Of a DNA stretch of 46,030 nt, positions 12,724 to 23,890 are shown piece after piece (the stretch's first letter is position 1; the number at the start of each line of letters is the position of its first letter). The translations under genes and the position numbers were made by a program. Location of the stretch: positions 1 through 46,030 of the forward strand of contig JADGJA010000083.1 in assembly GCA_027596035.1 (NCBI GenBank), written 5' to 3'. The notes below the pieces were generated by a model that saw only the letters and a program-made list of their open reading frames with translations, searched no databases and was not told where the DNA came from. The stretch comes from Thoreauomyces humboldtii (taxonomy: Eukaryota; Chytridiomycota; Chytridiomycetes; Spizellomycetales; Powellomycetaceae).

Positions 12724-13682
12724 TGTTGCTAAGGGAGGATGAGAGCACTGGATAGACGGTTGTTCGATTATTACAAAGAAGGCGAAGGATACTAGCAGAA
12801 GAGGGCGCGATGCGAAAGTTTGGTCCCTTTATAGATGGTCATCGAGAGGGTGCGCGCAGGCAGGCAGGAAGCTTGGGGGAGGGCAAAAGATAGCGGGAAT
12901 TGGCAAGCACGAGAGTGGGGCCGAGGGAGGGTGACGGATAGGAAGGATAGGCAAGATTTCGGATTAGGATTGCGAGGCACGCGAGCAATCAGCACGTTTC
13001 CCTTCCCCTTTCCCCATATCGTCACCGTGCTCCCCATGGCAACATTGGGCCGATTCCCCCCGCAATCCCCGCTATCGAAGCACGAGGGGCAAAGAGAGAG
13101 AGAGAGAGATAACAGATTGCGAATCCCCCCTTTTGGCATGTGCAAAAAACAAAAAAAAAAGAAGAACGGGAGGGAGAACACGCAAACACATCTGGCCCCC
13201 CCACATGTCCCTCCGGTGGCTCCGGCGTCACTCGTGCCTACTGCCCACAACCCATGGAGATCCCCAAGCACCCGACCTTCCGATCATGCAGAACCGCCAT
13301 CGTTTCCACACTAGCCCGCGTCAGTAATATCATGAAACGTACTGCATGCGTCCTGCAGACATCCTCGTTTCGGCGGCGCTTTTTGGCTGTCCGATCGAGC
13401 TTCTACCACACAGAGTAAACGCCATGTCAAGTACGGCTCTCCTGAATCTCCTTTTTCGCTCGCGCATCCCTGCGAACTTTCTTGACATCGGCACAAGGTC
13501 CTCGGTCTTGACCCTCTGATCTGCCTCCAAAGTCGGCTCAAAGGGTTCAAAGTCTTGATAAGCCAAAGGGACGGCTGTCGAAATGACGGCTAGTGACTGG
13601 CACGCACAGTCACGTCAGCGTCAGACCTTCACACCGATCTGCCACCGAGAACGAACCTCCCGTAAGGACCAAACCAACCCAA
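12724..13682. other. Promoter region between the bHLH gene and MTG2, with one exon-like segment
   Basis: The interval holds an (AG)n microsatellite (about 13093-13109), an A-rich run near 13145-13160 and no full gene. One minus-strand stretch, about 13580-13405, reads like coding sequence: AYQDFEPFEPTLEADQRVKT, then MSRKFAGMRERKRRFRRAVL. It lacks an ATG in frame and I do not recognise it. It could be an exon of a small divergent gene whose start or other exons I cannot place. Confidence 0.4.
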
Positions 13683-15243
13683 ATGCAACTCGCAAGGTCA
13701 CCACTCCTGGAGCAGGTCATAGGCCGCTGGGTCTCCCGGTCCCAGGCTACCATCGGCTGCACCTGTCTGCTCCATTCAGGCGTCAAGACCTTTCGGAGAT
13801 CACCGCCAAATGTTCGTCCAAACAGCGTCCGACCACTCCGTCCCTACAGCACGAGCGGAGATTCGGTAACGGCTTCAGCGGACGAGGCAGAACCGGCATC
13901 GTCACTTCCTTCGGTTCATCGCAAGTTCCTTGGCAAGGTACGTTTTAATGGCTCCGAAAGGGGACGAGCTATGATCTCATGCACAAAAACATTGTCAGGG
14001 ACAACCGTTCGTGGACTTTAAACGTGTGCGGGTGACCGCAGGGAAAGGCGGCGACGGAGCGATCACGTTCTTCAAGAGCGCTCGCAATCCGTTCGGACCG
14101 CCGTCCGGAGGGAACGGCGCTCGGGGCGGAAGCTGCTACATCGTAGCCTCCAAGGACATCACGTCGTTGAACGGCGTTCAGAATCGATACGCTGCTCAGG
14201 ACGGCGGGAAAGGGCAGGGAAAGCAGATGCACGGGGCCGACGGACGAGACATGGAGGTGGTCGTCCCGGTCGGAACCCTGGTCAGGTTCGTCGATGCGCC
14301 GATCGTCGCGGGGGAAACCGAAGCGGCAGAGCTCGAAGCCGAGCGGGAAGCGAGGAGGCGGCACGAAGATCCGGATCCAGAGGCAGACTTGGAGGCCGAA
14401 CGATGGGCGCTCATTGAGAAGAACTACAAGTTCAAAACGGGATACAAACCTCAGGAGGATCGTATCCAGATGCTCATGGAGCGACTACCATACGAATCCT
14501 CCGCACCACCTGCCGCGGGAGATCTCGCTTTCGACCTGACGCATCACGGAGAAAGACGTCTACTCGCTCGCGGAGGACGCGGCGGACACGGCAACCCCCA
14601 CTACCAATCCTCCGACATCAAGGGTCCCGCCATCGCCGGGAAAGGTCAACTGGGATCCACCGTCTGGCTCGAACTCGAGTTGAAGACGATAGCGGACGCC
14701 GGACTGGTCGGACTCCCCAACGCCGGAAAGTCCACCTTCCTCGCGGCTGTCTCGAACGCTCATCCCCGCATCGCTCCCTACCCTTTCACGACCCTCAACC
14801 CTTACGTCGGGACTATCGACTACCCAGACTTCTGGACGATGACCGTAGCCGACATACCCGGTCTCATTGAAGGAGCTCATCGCAACATCGGTCTGGGTCA
14901 TCGGTTCCTCCGTCACGTGGAACGGAACCGTATGCTCGTCTACGTCGTCGACATCGCTGGTGTCAGTCCGTGGGAGGACCTCAAGGTCCTGAAGAATGAA
15001 CTGGAGATGTACAAACCGGGACTCACCGACAAGCCTAGTTTAATCGTGGCCAACAAGGCCGATCTCGGGGAGCGAGCTCGCGAGAACCTGAAGATCTTGC
15101 AGGGCATGACGGATGTGCCCATTGTTCCGGTGTCGGCTATGGAGAAGAAGAACATCACGAGGGCAACGGGTTTGATGAGGGAGATGGTGGAACGGTTACG
15201 GAAAGCGGATGGACAGGCTGGAGACGATGTTACTTTCCAATAG
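13683..15243 (+). CDS. MTG2: Mitochondrial Obg-family GTPase Mtg2
   Basis: Obg/Mtg2 GTPases assist late assembly of the mitochondrial large ribosomal subunit. Two exons (13683-13937, 13999-15243; 61-nt intron) give 499 aa. The first exon encodes a classical mitochondrial presequence (MQLARSPLLEQVIGRWVSRS ... RPYSTS), which supports the ATG at 13683; the upstream part of this open frame has no ATG. The Obg fold begins FVDFKRVRVTAGKGGDGAI and contains a charged Glu/Arg-rich insertion (about 190-245). The G domain has G1 GLPNAGKST (about 323-331), G2 TTLNP, G3 DIPGLIEGAH, G4 NKAD and G5 VSAM. The gene is convergent with the XMAP215 gene, with 172 bp between stop codons. Confidence 0.95.
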
Positions 15244-15415
15244 CGGAACTTCTCCCCGTCAGGACGGAACCAGGAGCATTATAGGAGCCAACCTTTTTTT
15301 GCAATATCATACAAGAGAGTGCAGGCGGAACACTGAGCAAGAAAGTAAATTACATTTTTTATACCACGATGTCCCCCCCTTTTCAACGACTGCCACTGTG
15401 GATCGCTGCCGTAGT

Positions 15416-18400
15416 CTAGTCGTCATCTACAGCCACCTTCCTTGTGTTCTCCTTCATAGCTCCCAATCGCGCTTTCAGTGCCGCAAGGCCCATGGGTCCA
15501 GCGCCTGGTCGGGCGGTGGTAGCGTGGGGAGGAGATGGAGAGTCTCGATCGCCGTACGGCAATCGGACGACGGAAGGGATCTCGTCGCTGCTGTAACGTT
15601 CCGGTCCCGGGTACATCGAGGTGATGTTGGTGCTCTGCCTGTCAGGCGATTCGACGCGCTGTTGCTGCTCTCCGTCCGGGAAACCATTGAATCGGCGTCG
15701 CGGTTTGTCGGTGAACGAGTCCGCCCACTCCTTCCGCCACTTTGCGAATGTCTCTTGTATCTCTTCCGAGGGATCGCCCACTAATTGAACGACAAGGTTA
15801 CTACGCTGCCTTTCGTGAAGGAACCCCAAAAGGCTCACCTTTCATGTCCGGATTGCTTGCGGCCGCCCTGAGGGTCGCGGGATCCTTTGCCAGCTCTCTG
15901 CGCATGTAGGTCTGATAGAATGATGCACTCTTCTGAAGCTCAGCATCGATGGCGGCTTGGATGTAAGGATGCTCCTCCCGGAAGCGCTGGAGCTCCTCCA
16001 TGGCCTGTGCACGACTGGCTCGGACGCGCAGTCGTGCGAAGAGTGACGATATACGCTGTTCGCACTCCTTTTGCGGAAGTCTGGATTCAGGGGGAAATTC
16101 TCGAGCGATGCGGTCAGCCGGCCATCGTCGTTCGAAAAGTTGAGCGGGGTCTTCGTTGGAGTCCGTGTGAGGTGGGATTAGAACCGATACCGGCCGAGTC
16201 AGCCGATCGCGAGCTGGAGATGGGTGGGTGGAGAATAACGGCGCCGTCCTGCCGTTCGTGTCTTGCAAGATTGTCGTCGTGCTTGATCGACTGCTGGCGG
16301 TGACGGATGGCCGAGCGGAAGGCGCTGCCGACGGCGGTTGTACGGCGGAAATGCGCTCGGTTTTGACCGAGCGAGAATCCGAGTCACCGTCGGCTACACG
16401 ACTCACGGGCTCCTTCGGTCTTGGTTGTGGTGTTTGAGTATCGGGGATCGGAGGGGTGTCTACTATCCCGTCGGGCTGACCGCCCTCGATCTTGCGCTTC
16501 TCAGACTGCTTAGCGTGGCACACAAGGACATACTCGTACAGGTACGCCTCGCGTTCAATACCATCCAATTGCGTAAGTATCCGGTCACCGTTATCAGCCA
16601 CGAGGCGATGTACCGTGACCTTGATGGCGGCAAGGACAGCGGAGGCTTCCTTTTCGTTCTTTGCCAAAGCCGACCAGTGCTTCGCGGAGCGCTCAGAGAG
16701 GAGTTGCTGGACGTCTCGGAACAAGCGGTTGGGGCTTAGGGACGGCGGGTTATGTTTAGCCATCTTCCAGACGCAACGCTTAAGAGTGTCCTGATGCTTG
16801 AGCTGCATGTCAAAGCTGCGGGCGTCGGAGGTCGGATCGCGGCGCATTTGATGCACAGTCTCGGTCGAGTCCATCAAAAGTGAGAAGCAGATCGAGTACA
16901 TCCAATTGCGGTTAACCTTATCGAGGATGCGGAGAATCAGGTGGTTGATCGACTGCTTGATTTGACGGAAAGCTTCCGAAGCGTCCGGTTTGGTCAAGAC
17001 GGGCTCTTGAACCAGCATGATCATCTCGTTCAGACAGAGCTTGACCTTCTCTTTGACAACCCCCGAAGCGACAGCACCGCTAGCAAAGATGCTAACCAAC
17101 GCGGCGATAAGGTGCTTTGCAAAACGTTCCAGCATATATGTGTCACCTCCACCGACTGGCGCAGCCAAGAGAGTTGTGACCGCCACGCGCGCCTGAATCG
17201 TGAGAGCAGGAACAAATTCGTTGACATACTGCATCGCTTCCTCGGGATGGTTTTCCAGAGTGCGCTCAAGTTGACGCAGGGCGTCTACCGCAACATGAAT
17301 GTCGTTGTTTGTGATCCTCGTTAGAAGCATATCCATTTTATAAGGCGTTTGCTCTGTCGAAAGCGATAGGCTTGCGGGCTTTTCAAAGTTGCCGTTTCGG
17401 TGCGGGTAATCACCGTGAGCCTCAGGTTGGGGCGAGCTGGAAAGCGAAGCAGGCTGCAGGCGAGAGGCTGGTGGCTTTGCGGGGCTAAAGACTTTAGGCA
17501 TCTTCTTCTCGAATTCGGCCATTTCAAGGCTGAAGATACGAGGCTTTGGGCGTGCTGTACCGTTGGAAGCGGCATCGTGATGTAAATCGTTGGTATGGAC
17601 CCTTGCTCCAGGGCTAGCGGGAAGGGGAAGACGACCACCAAGCGCTTCGGCGAGTCTCGATGCCGGTGGCTGTCTGTGGGAGTCTTGAGGGCTGACATTC
17701 CCACTGCTTCCGGCACTGCTGCCGCTAGCGGTAGGAATACCCGTGCGAGGACTGGAGGGCACAAGCCTCCTAGCTGCAGTAGGAGGGTTCCTTGCCGAAC
17801 TCGGCATCCGCTTCAGCCGCTCCTCAACCAAGCTTTTTTCCTTCGCTGCTACGCGCCCCAAGTGTTTGTAGACCTGATCACCGACAATCTTGTATGCCTG
17901 GGACAAAACCGCGAGAGCTCCATTGCGTACGGAAGCATCCCGGTCCGCTAGCTGTACTGCCACGAGAGGAAACGCTTTAGCCGGAACACAGACGTTGATT
18001 CCGTTACGGTTCACAAGGTTGGCGAGTTCTTCTAAGCACTCTGTACGAGTACGGGCGTTCTTCGACTCGAGGCCGCGAATGAGGTAGTTGAAGAGTTTGG
18101 AGGCTGGGTATACTCTCGTCAGCTGTCGCATGATTCCACGCATCTTCACTCGCATAGTCTCCTTCGGATCGCCCGTCTTGTTGACAAAGAATGGAAGAAA
18201 GGCAGCTGCCTCATACTCAGAGAGCTGGGCGCCGGAGTGGTCGAGAAGTGCAAGCAAGTGTTCAATAAGATCGAGGCATTTCAGGAACATGCTTGTGTTG
18301 GTGTCGAAGAATCGCAAAGTGATATACTTGAGGATCAAATCCGCCGAGTTAATGTAACGACTGGTGAGTTCGTCCACGTCTAGGTCCAATGCCGCAGCAG

Positions 18401-21400
18401 TTTGATCAAGACTCGTAGGAAGATTCGAAATGGGTTCATCCAGGGCCGTTAGGGCGGCTAGGAAACCCTTTTCTTTGTAATGGTCCGCCGCGAACAAACC
18501 AGCGAGTACATCAACGGAGAACTGGCCTTGGCATTGCTCGGCTAGGTGTTCCACGAGTTCGGGACGAGGGATATCAAAGGTCCACTTGTTCATACCCTTG
18601 TCCCCCAAAGCGCGTTGCTCCTTGCCTCGTAGATCTGAGGACAGAATGGGAGCGCTCCCTTCGCTAGCAACCTCGACGACCTCACGCTTCTGAGGCGCGG
18701 CGCTCGAGGAGCTAGGACGAGACGTGCCCGTCTTTCGTGCGGGCGCGCTTGAGTTAGCTCTGGCGAGTGGTGCGGCGGAGGGAATAGATTTGCGCTGCTT
18801 GGTTGGGGTAGTAGCTTGGGCAGCGGAGGCGGTCGACAATGGTCGGCCCCCCGCTGGCTTGACGGCCTCGACAAAAGGTATGACGGTCGCAAGAGATGCG
18901 CCTCTGAACAAGTCTCCGCACTTGTCTCGAAGAGACTCGTAACCGACGCTCTGCGACACGTGAACCAGGACTGTTTGTGCGCCTTTCCGCACGTCCGCGT
19001 TCTTGTCCTGTAGGCAAGCGAGGATAGGATGAACGAGAGGCTGTAGGTCGGGTAGCTTGCTAGGGTTAGCGTCCATTTTTTCGCCCATCCACTTCAGAAG
19101 ATCCTTGCGCAGTTGAGGTTGTTCTGCCATCAGCGATGTTCCGAGGGGTGCCACCAGCGAATCAAGCTGACCGGTAGCGTTGTACAGGTTCTCCAGGGCA
19201 GTCAAAGCCGCACCACGAACATGGGCTTTCTGATCTCCGAACAGAGCGACCATAGGACCGACGAGCACACGAGAGTGTCGCTCAAAAGGCTTGCCGACTG
19301 CCAAAGCCAAGTTGCCAATGAGCTCAACGGCGTTCATAGCGAGGTTCTTATTGCTGTCGGTAAGACGTCCCTTGAGTGCGGGAATAAGCTCAACCCCGAG
19401 GTTAGGCTGCACTCGCTTGTTCGTTGCCTCAACGATTTTGGCAATTTCATCGAGGGCTTCCTTCCGAAGCTTCCACTGCGCATCACCGAGCATGCTTATA
19501 AAATTCCCAGCAATGATTTCAGGAAGGATATCAATGCGAGGGAATAGGTCGTCGGCTGGATCGACCGCCTCTTCGCTTTCGACATCCGCCGATGCTGCGG
19601 TAACGGCTACCTGCTTCGTGATTTGGGGTGCTGGGCGAGACGCCGCCTTCTCAAACTCTGCGTCAATGATGACCAGAAGCTGCGGATTCAGATCCAAAAC
19701 GAACTGACGAATGTCAGGTCCAGTAAAAAGACGGATAGTTCCCATGACCGCAACTGCGTTGGTGCGGACAGCAGGGTTCGTGTTTCCGAGCGCCGTCTTG
19801 ACGAATTCGATGAGATCACGGACGGCTAGCCCAGCCGTGCCAAACTCGAGTAAAGTTCCTTGAATCCACATGAGGGCATCGGCGAGCATTTTCGGGCTCT
19901 TGAGGGATTTCATGGGATCGTAAGCTTGCGCTAGCACAAACTGGAATGAAAGCTTCTCGCTGATCGTAGTTAGGCAGTCGCCGGCACTTCGCTTGACCTT
20001 CATATCGCCGAGCTTTTCGACAAGAGCTGGTATAACCAATGCGCCGCATGCCGTGTTGTACTTGGGATATTCTTTGGCCAGATACTGAAACACGTTGATC
20101 ATCGTCGTCATGACTTGAAAGTTGCTCTCTTTCCAACCAGGTTTGTTGGATAGCGCTCGAGAAATGGCTTCGGGTTCAATCTCATCCTTGCCTGCCGCCT
20201 GCAGCTTTGCAAGGACATCCTGGGCGGCCGCTAAACGAATTTTCCAGGCGCCATCGCTCAAACCCTTCAACGTGTCTGTGCCAGCCAACTCCTCGATGGC
20301 GGCCTCGGCAGTTGCATCTGTAAACCTATACGTAATAGGCTCGTCGCCCTTTGAAACGGCCTTCTTTGCTCCGGAGGCTGCCTTGGGGGCTGCTGAAGCG
20401 GGTCGTTTCTGTATGTAGGCGAGGAAGAGGATCAGTGTAAGATATACTAAGAATATGTGCCTTTTCGTCGCACTAATCGTTGCACGAACCTGAGGAGGCT
20501 TACTCGGTGCCTTGGCCATGGTCTTTGCGCGGGCCACCGGGGGCGAGTTTTCTTTTTCTAAGCCCTCTTGCAAGCTCGGGGATCTTGCCTTCGGCTACGT
20601 ACTCCAGTCAGTCACGATCCACTAAAAGGAGCAGTGCCTCACCATACCTTGTTAACCGGGATCGATGCAACAGTAGCACGACGGACAGGTGCGGCGGGAG
20701 CTTTCTTAGGAGCTGCAAGTGCAGCCTTCACCTCAGCCTTTTCGCAGAAATCCTTGACCTTCACCATCCGGGCAGGGTCGATCTTGTCGGTAAAGGCGAC
20801 GAGGGCACGCTCGGATACAACCTTCATGAGAGTTCCAAAGGACTCAGCAGCCGCTTCTCGAACTCCCGCGTCGCCGTCTTCGATGGCCTTCGCAAACGCT
20901 TCAGCCAGAGACTTTACTTCAGCCTTCGCCGGTGGTTTCTTAAGCGTCTTCAGACTTCGAGTAGCCCAGGCAAGGGATTCCGTGCGCACTTGTGGGTTCT
21001 TGTGCCCAGAGAAAGTTGCAACGTCTTCCGTGATGTCGGCCAAGGTGATGGAAGCAAACACAGCGTCCAGAGCAGCACGGCAAGCTTCGACAACGTGAGT
21101 CTTCTTCTCCTTGAACTTTTCGAGCAAGGGATGAAGTACCATCGTCCGGTACTGTCCGAAGTGTGTGCGGAGACCAGCCGCAATCGCCTGAATGATATTT
21201 GCAGCAGTTACTACGACCAAAAGGTTGACATCCGCCATCTTCTTTCCGAGCGCAGCAACAAGTTCGCCATATCGACCGTCTTCAAGTTTAGGCGCTCGAG
21301 CAACTTCCAAGAGTGCTTCGAGAACCTCTTTTCGTTCCTTCCACTTCGAGGAGGCCAGCTGCTCGTAAAAGTTCTTTGGCATCTTATCCAGGATGTTGAC

Positions 21401-22416
21401 AGGCTCCGCGAGGTCATATGCGTCAACGGGTTCCGGCTCGTCCGAACCGCCCTGTTCTGCCTCTTCACCAGCGTCATCCGTGGCCACGGGTGCGGCCGCT
21501 ATCTTAGCCTGCTCAGAGCGCAGCAAGCGTTCTGGGACAGCTTTCTCGGACGGCAGGGCATCAAACTGCTCTTGAAGCTCTTTGATCTGCACCGGCTTCA
21601 GATGACTGAGTGAAGCACTCATAGCGGGTCCCAGCCAGCGGAAAAGCTCGATAGCAAGAGCGCTTCCCTCGGCTCGGACGTTTTTGTCTTTATGGTCGAA
21701 GATGTTCGAGAGTTGTTTGAGAAGAGGCTTCACGTTGACGACTCGAGAGCCGAACTGACGGAGTGCCTCGCGAAGGGCGTTTACACACGAGATAACGTTT
21801 TTGGGACTTTTGTGCTGTAAGCCGGGTATAATGTCCTCCTAGAAACAGCCAGAAAATCAGTTCCATGCTACAAGCATTTCCTCGCACGAAAGGAGACCAT
21901 ACAATCACGGGATCTGCGGTGTCAATTTCGATATACATAAGAAGAATGTCTGATGCCTTTTGCCGAGTGCCGGCTCGGTTCGAACCCATGCACTTTTCTA
22001 CAATCATGGAAGCAAGTACACTTCGCGTTCTGCAAAGCGGCAAAAGTCAGCGAGATGCTCTTCAAACTCGATCAAAGGAACCAAGCTCACCTGCTTGCGG
22101 AAGGAGCATTCGCGATGTAGGCTAGGACAGCAGAAAGCCCCGCCTCCTGCGCAACAATGTTTGCCTCCCCAACCATTTTTTTCAGATAGTCCTGCCATTT
22201 TCGATATTCGGCATCCGCTTCCGGGTCGATGGTTTCGAATAGTTTCGTGAGTTCGTCGTATGCGCCTTGCCGAGCTTTCCAGGACTGCCCAATGAACGTG
22301 TCTGTGAGAGGTCGGCTCAACGATCCATGCCAACCTTAACCCCCGTTACCAACCTTATGAACTAGACGATCCGTAAGAGACAGAGACGAGAAGTCTTCCT
22401 CTGTAGCATCCGCCAT
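15416..22416 (-). CDS. STU2: XMAP215/Stu2/ch-TOG microtubule polymerase with five TOG domains
   Basis: This family adds tubulin at microtubule plus ends and at spindle poles. Seven exons (22416-22354, 22284-22091, 22029-21903, 21838-20648, 20594-20490, 20408-15839, 15780-15416) give 2204 aa. TOG1 about 1-225 (DRLVHKSWKARQGAYDELTK); TOG2 about 267-510 (AEPVNILDKMPKNFYEQLAS); TOG3 about 585-830; TOG4 about 847-1090 (DAQWKLRKEALDEIAKIVEA); TOG5 about 1168-1427, preceded by a basic Ser/Pro linker with the WTFDIPRPE element. A Ser/Pro-rich linker and a helical C-terminal domain (about 1587-2064) follow. This is the animal-like five-TOG plan, whereas yeast Stu2, Alp14 and Dis1 have two. The intron at 20489-20409 is 81 nt and stop-free. 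Symbol by family. Confidence 0.95.
20409..20489 (-). other. 81-nt stop-free intron in the XMAP215 gene
   Basis: The intron starts GTTCGT and ends ACATACAG with a TTACACTGATC branch-like site. It is 27 codons long and open in frame. Translated, it would insert a hydrophobic stretch (IFLVYLTLILFLAYIQ) between TOG2 and TOG3, which is out of character for this cytoplasmic protein, so I treat it as an intron. Confidence 0.8.
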
Positions 22417-23890
22417 GGCACCGGACTATGTAAAGTGATGTGTGACTTTCTTTTCTCGCACTTGGCTTTCGAAGGAGCGCAGATGGCGGTAATCACGGTG
22501 TATATGACAGATTTACAATAAGAATGCACCCGAATGAAGTCCAGGCTTGATAGAGGAGCCGGCAAGTGGTGATAAGGTCGAAAAATAAGATATGCTTCTG
22601 CGCAAAATGTAAGCTCGCTAGGATTCAAGCGTTGAAATGAGCCCAGATTTGCCGAGATGGGGCGTGCAGTAAAGATGAGCGGAGTCAACACCGACGGAGT
22701 CCTATGTACGGGGTGCTTATCCTGCCAGGACCTGTGGCTTTGTCGTCGGAGTGAGGAGACGACCTGTAGCAGTTAGTTTGCGATTAGGGTGCTCGTCTCG
22801 GAGGTCAAACAGAGGTCTCAACACACGCAATGTGTGTGTGAGCGTGCATGTCCCTTTCGGACGCTTTCGGACTCACACGCGTCGCCGCACAATCCTCCCC
22901 TCTATTGAACTTCGAACAGCCGAATAAAATCAACTCAACGTCTGCAGTCCTACGATGGCAGTTAAGATTGCAGCACGAGAGAAGACTCGGATACCGTGAG
23001 AGCAAGAATCCAAACTCAGAATCTAATGAGCAGCGGTCCGAGAAAATGCAAATATCTTCCACATCTCAGACATCGCACCTCAGTTTGTCAGGATTCCTTT
23101 CAGAAAAGCTGATACGTGAGAAGGACAGAACGATCGCCACTACTGAAGAACATCGCTGGCCGTTTCTTCTGGCTACTCCATCTGGCTCGCATGGCTCAGG
23201 GCAGTGCAAACTCCTGTTAGATCTGCGGAGCAAGCGAAAAGAACATGTGAGGTCCTCTTGAGCGCTACGTTCTTTCCACGTTTGCTCCGCACGTCTGCTT
23301 TCGTGGAATGTTCTTGAGGTGGGAACCCTGCACGAGGATATGAGTTCGGAGAGGAGGAGGAGGAGGAGTGGGGAAGTGGGCTGATTTGGGTTGCCGAGTG
23401 AGCCCCAGAATGCGGTCTGGACAGGCAGGTTGGTCGAGGTAGAAGAGGAAGCGACGGCTTTGAGAGTGGTCGGATTGGACCGGAAAGATTCCGAAGGGAC
23501 CCGGTGCTTCCTAAGGGCTGGGCAATGGCGAGCTGCGCTGTTAGTTTAGACTGCCGACATGAAAGTGAGTAAGGAATCAAGTACACGTTGCCATCGGCTT
23601 CCCACCTGTTTGCGCAATGAAGCCTGTGGTGTATATGACCTCTGCGTTATGAGGAAAGGGGGAGAGGTTGTCGTGCTCGTCAAGACGGTGTACTGAGTCG
23701 ATTCTTTTCGGACGAACGCCTTTCGCCCCGCAGCCCCGCTCTGAGTCTGAGACGAGTCACATATGGCTGTCGAACGGTCAGGGCTGAATGCCGCAGTGCC
23801 GCACGTGCTTTCGACGACTGCCGTTAATAAGTGGTATATATGTTACAGAATGAGGATTTTAAAAACCCGGAGGCCCGTAAGAAGTACAAG
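22417..23890. other. Intergenic region between XMAP215 (start) and SEC5 (end), no clear gene
   Basis: About 1.47 kb. Open frames up to 137 codons occur on both strands (for example 22848-23261 plus and 23173-23586 minus) but none starts convincingly or shows a known motif. The minus frame around 23530-23270 is Ser/Pro-rich and preceded by a plausible branch-acceptor (CTAAACTAACAG), so a small spliced gene is possible but unproven. The XMAP215 promoter lies at the left end. Confidence 0.45.

Noticed and set aside
13003..13025. Possible CRISPR or regular array among the short repeats of the window
   Set aside because: No repeat-spacer periodicity is seen anywhere. The repeats found are tandem minisatellites, microsatellites or simple duplications.
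14011..15243. GTG-initiated start for the Obg GTPase
   Set aside because: A GTG start is unlikely in a nuclear gene. A 61-nt intron links the frame to an upstream exon with ATG and a mitochondrial presequence.
20480..21613. 377-codon plus-strand ORF
   Set aside because: It is antisense to XMAP215 exons with strong TOG similarity; no domain, and it crosses introns of the real gene.
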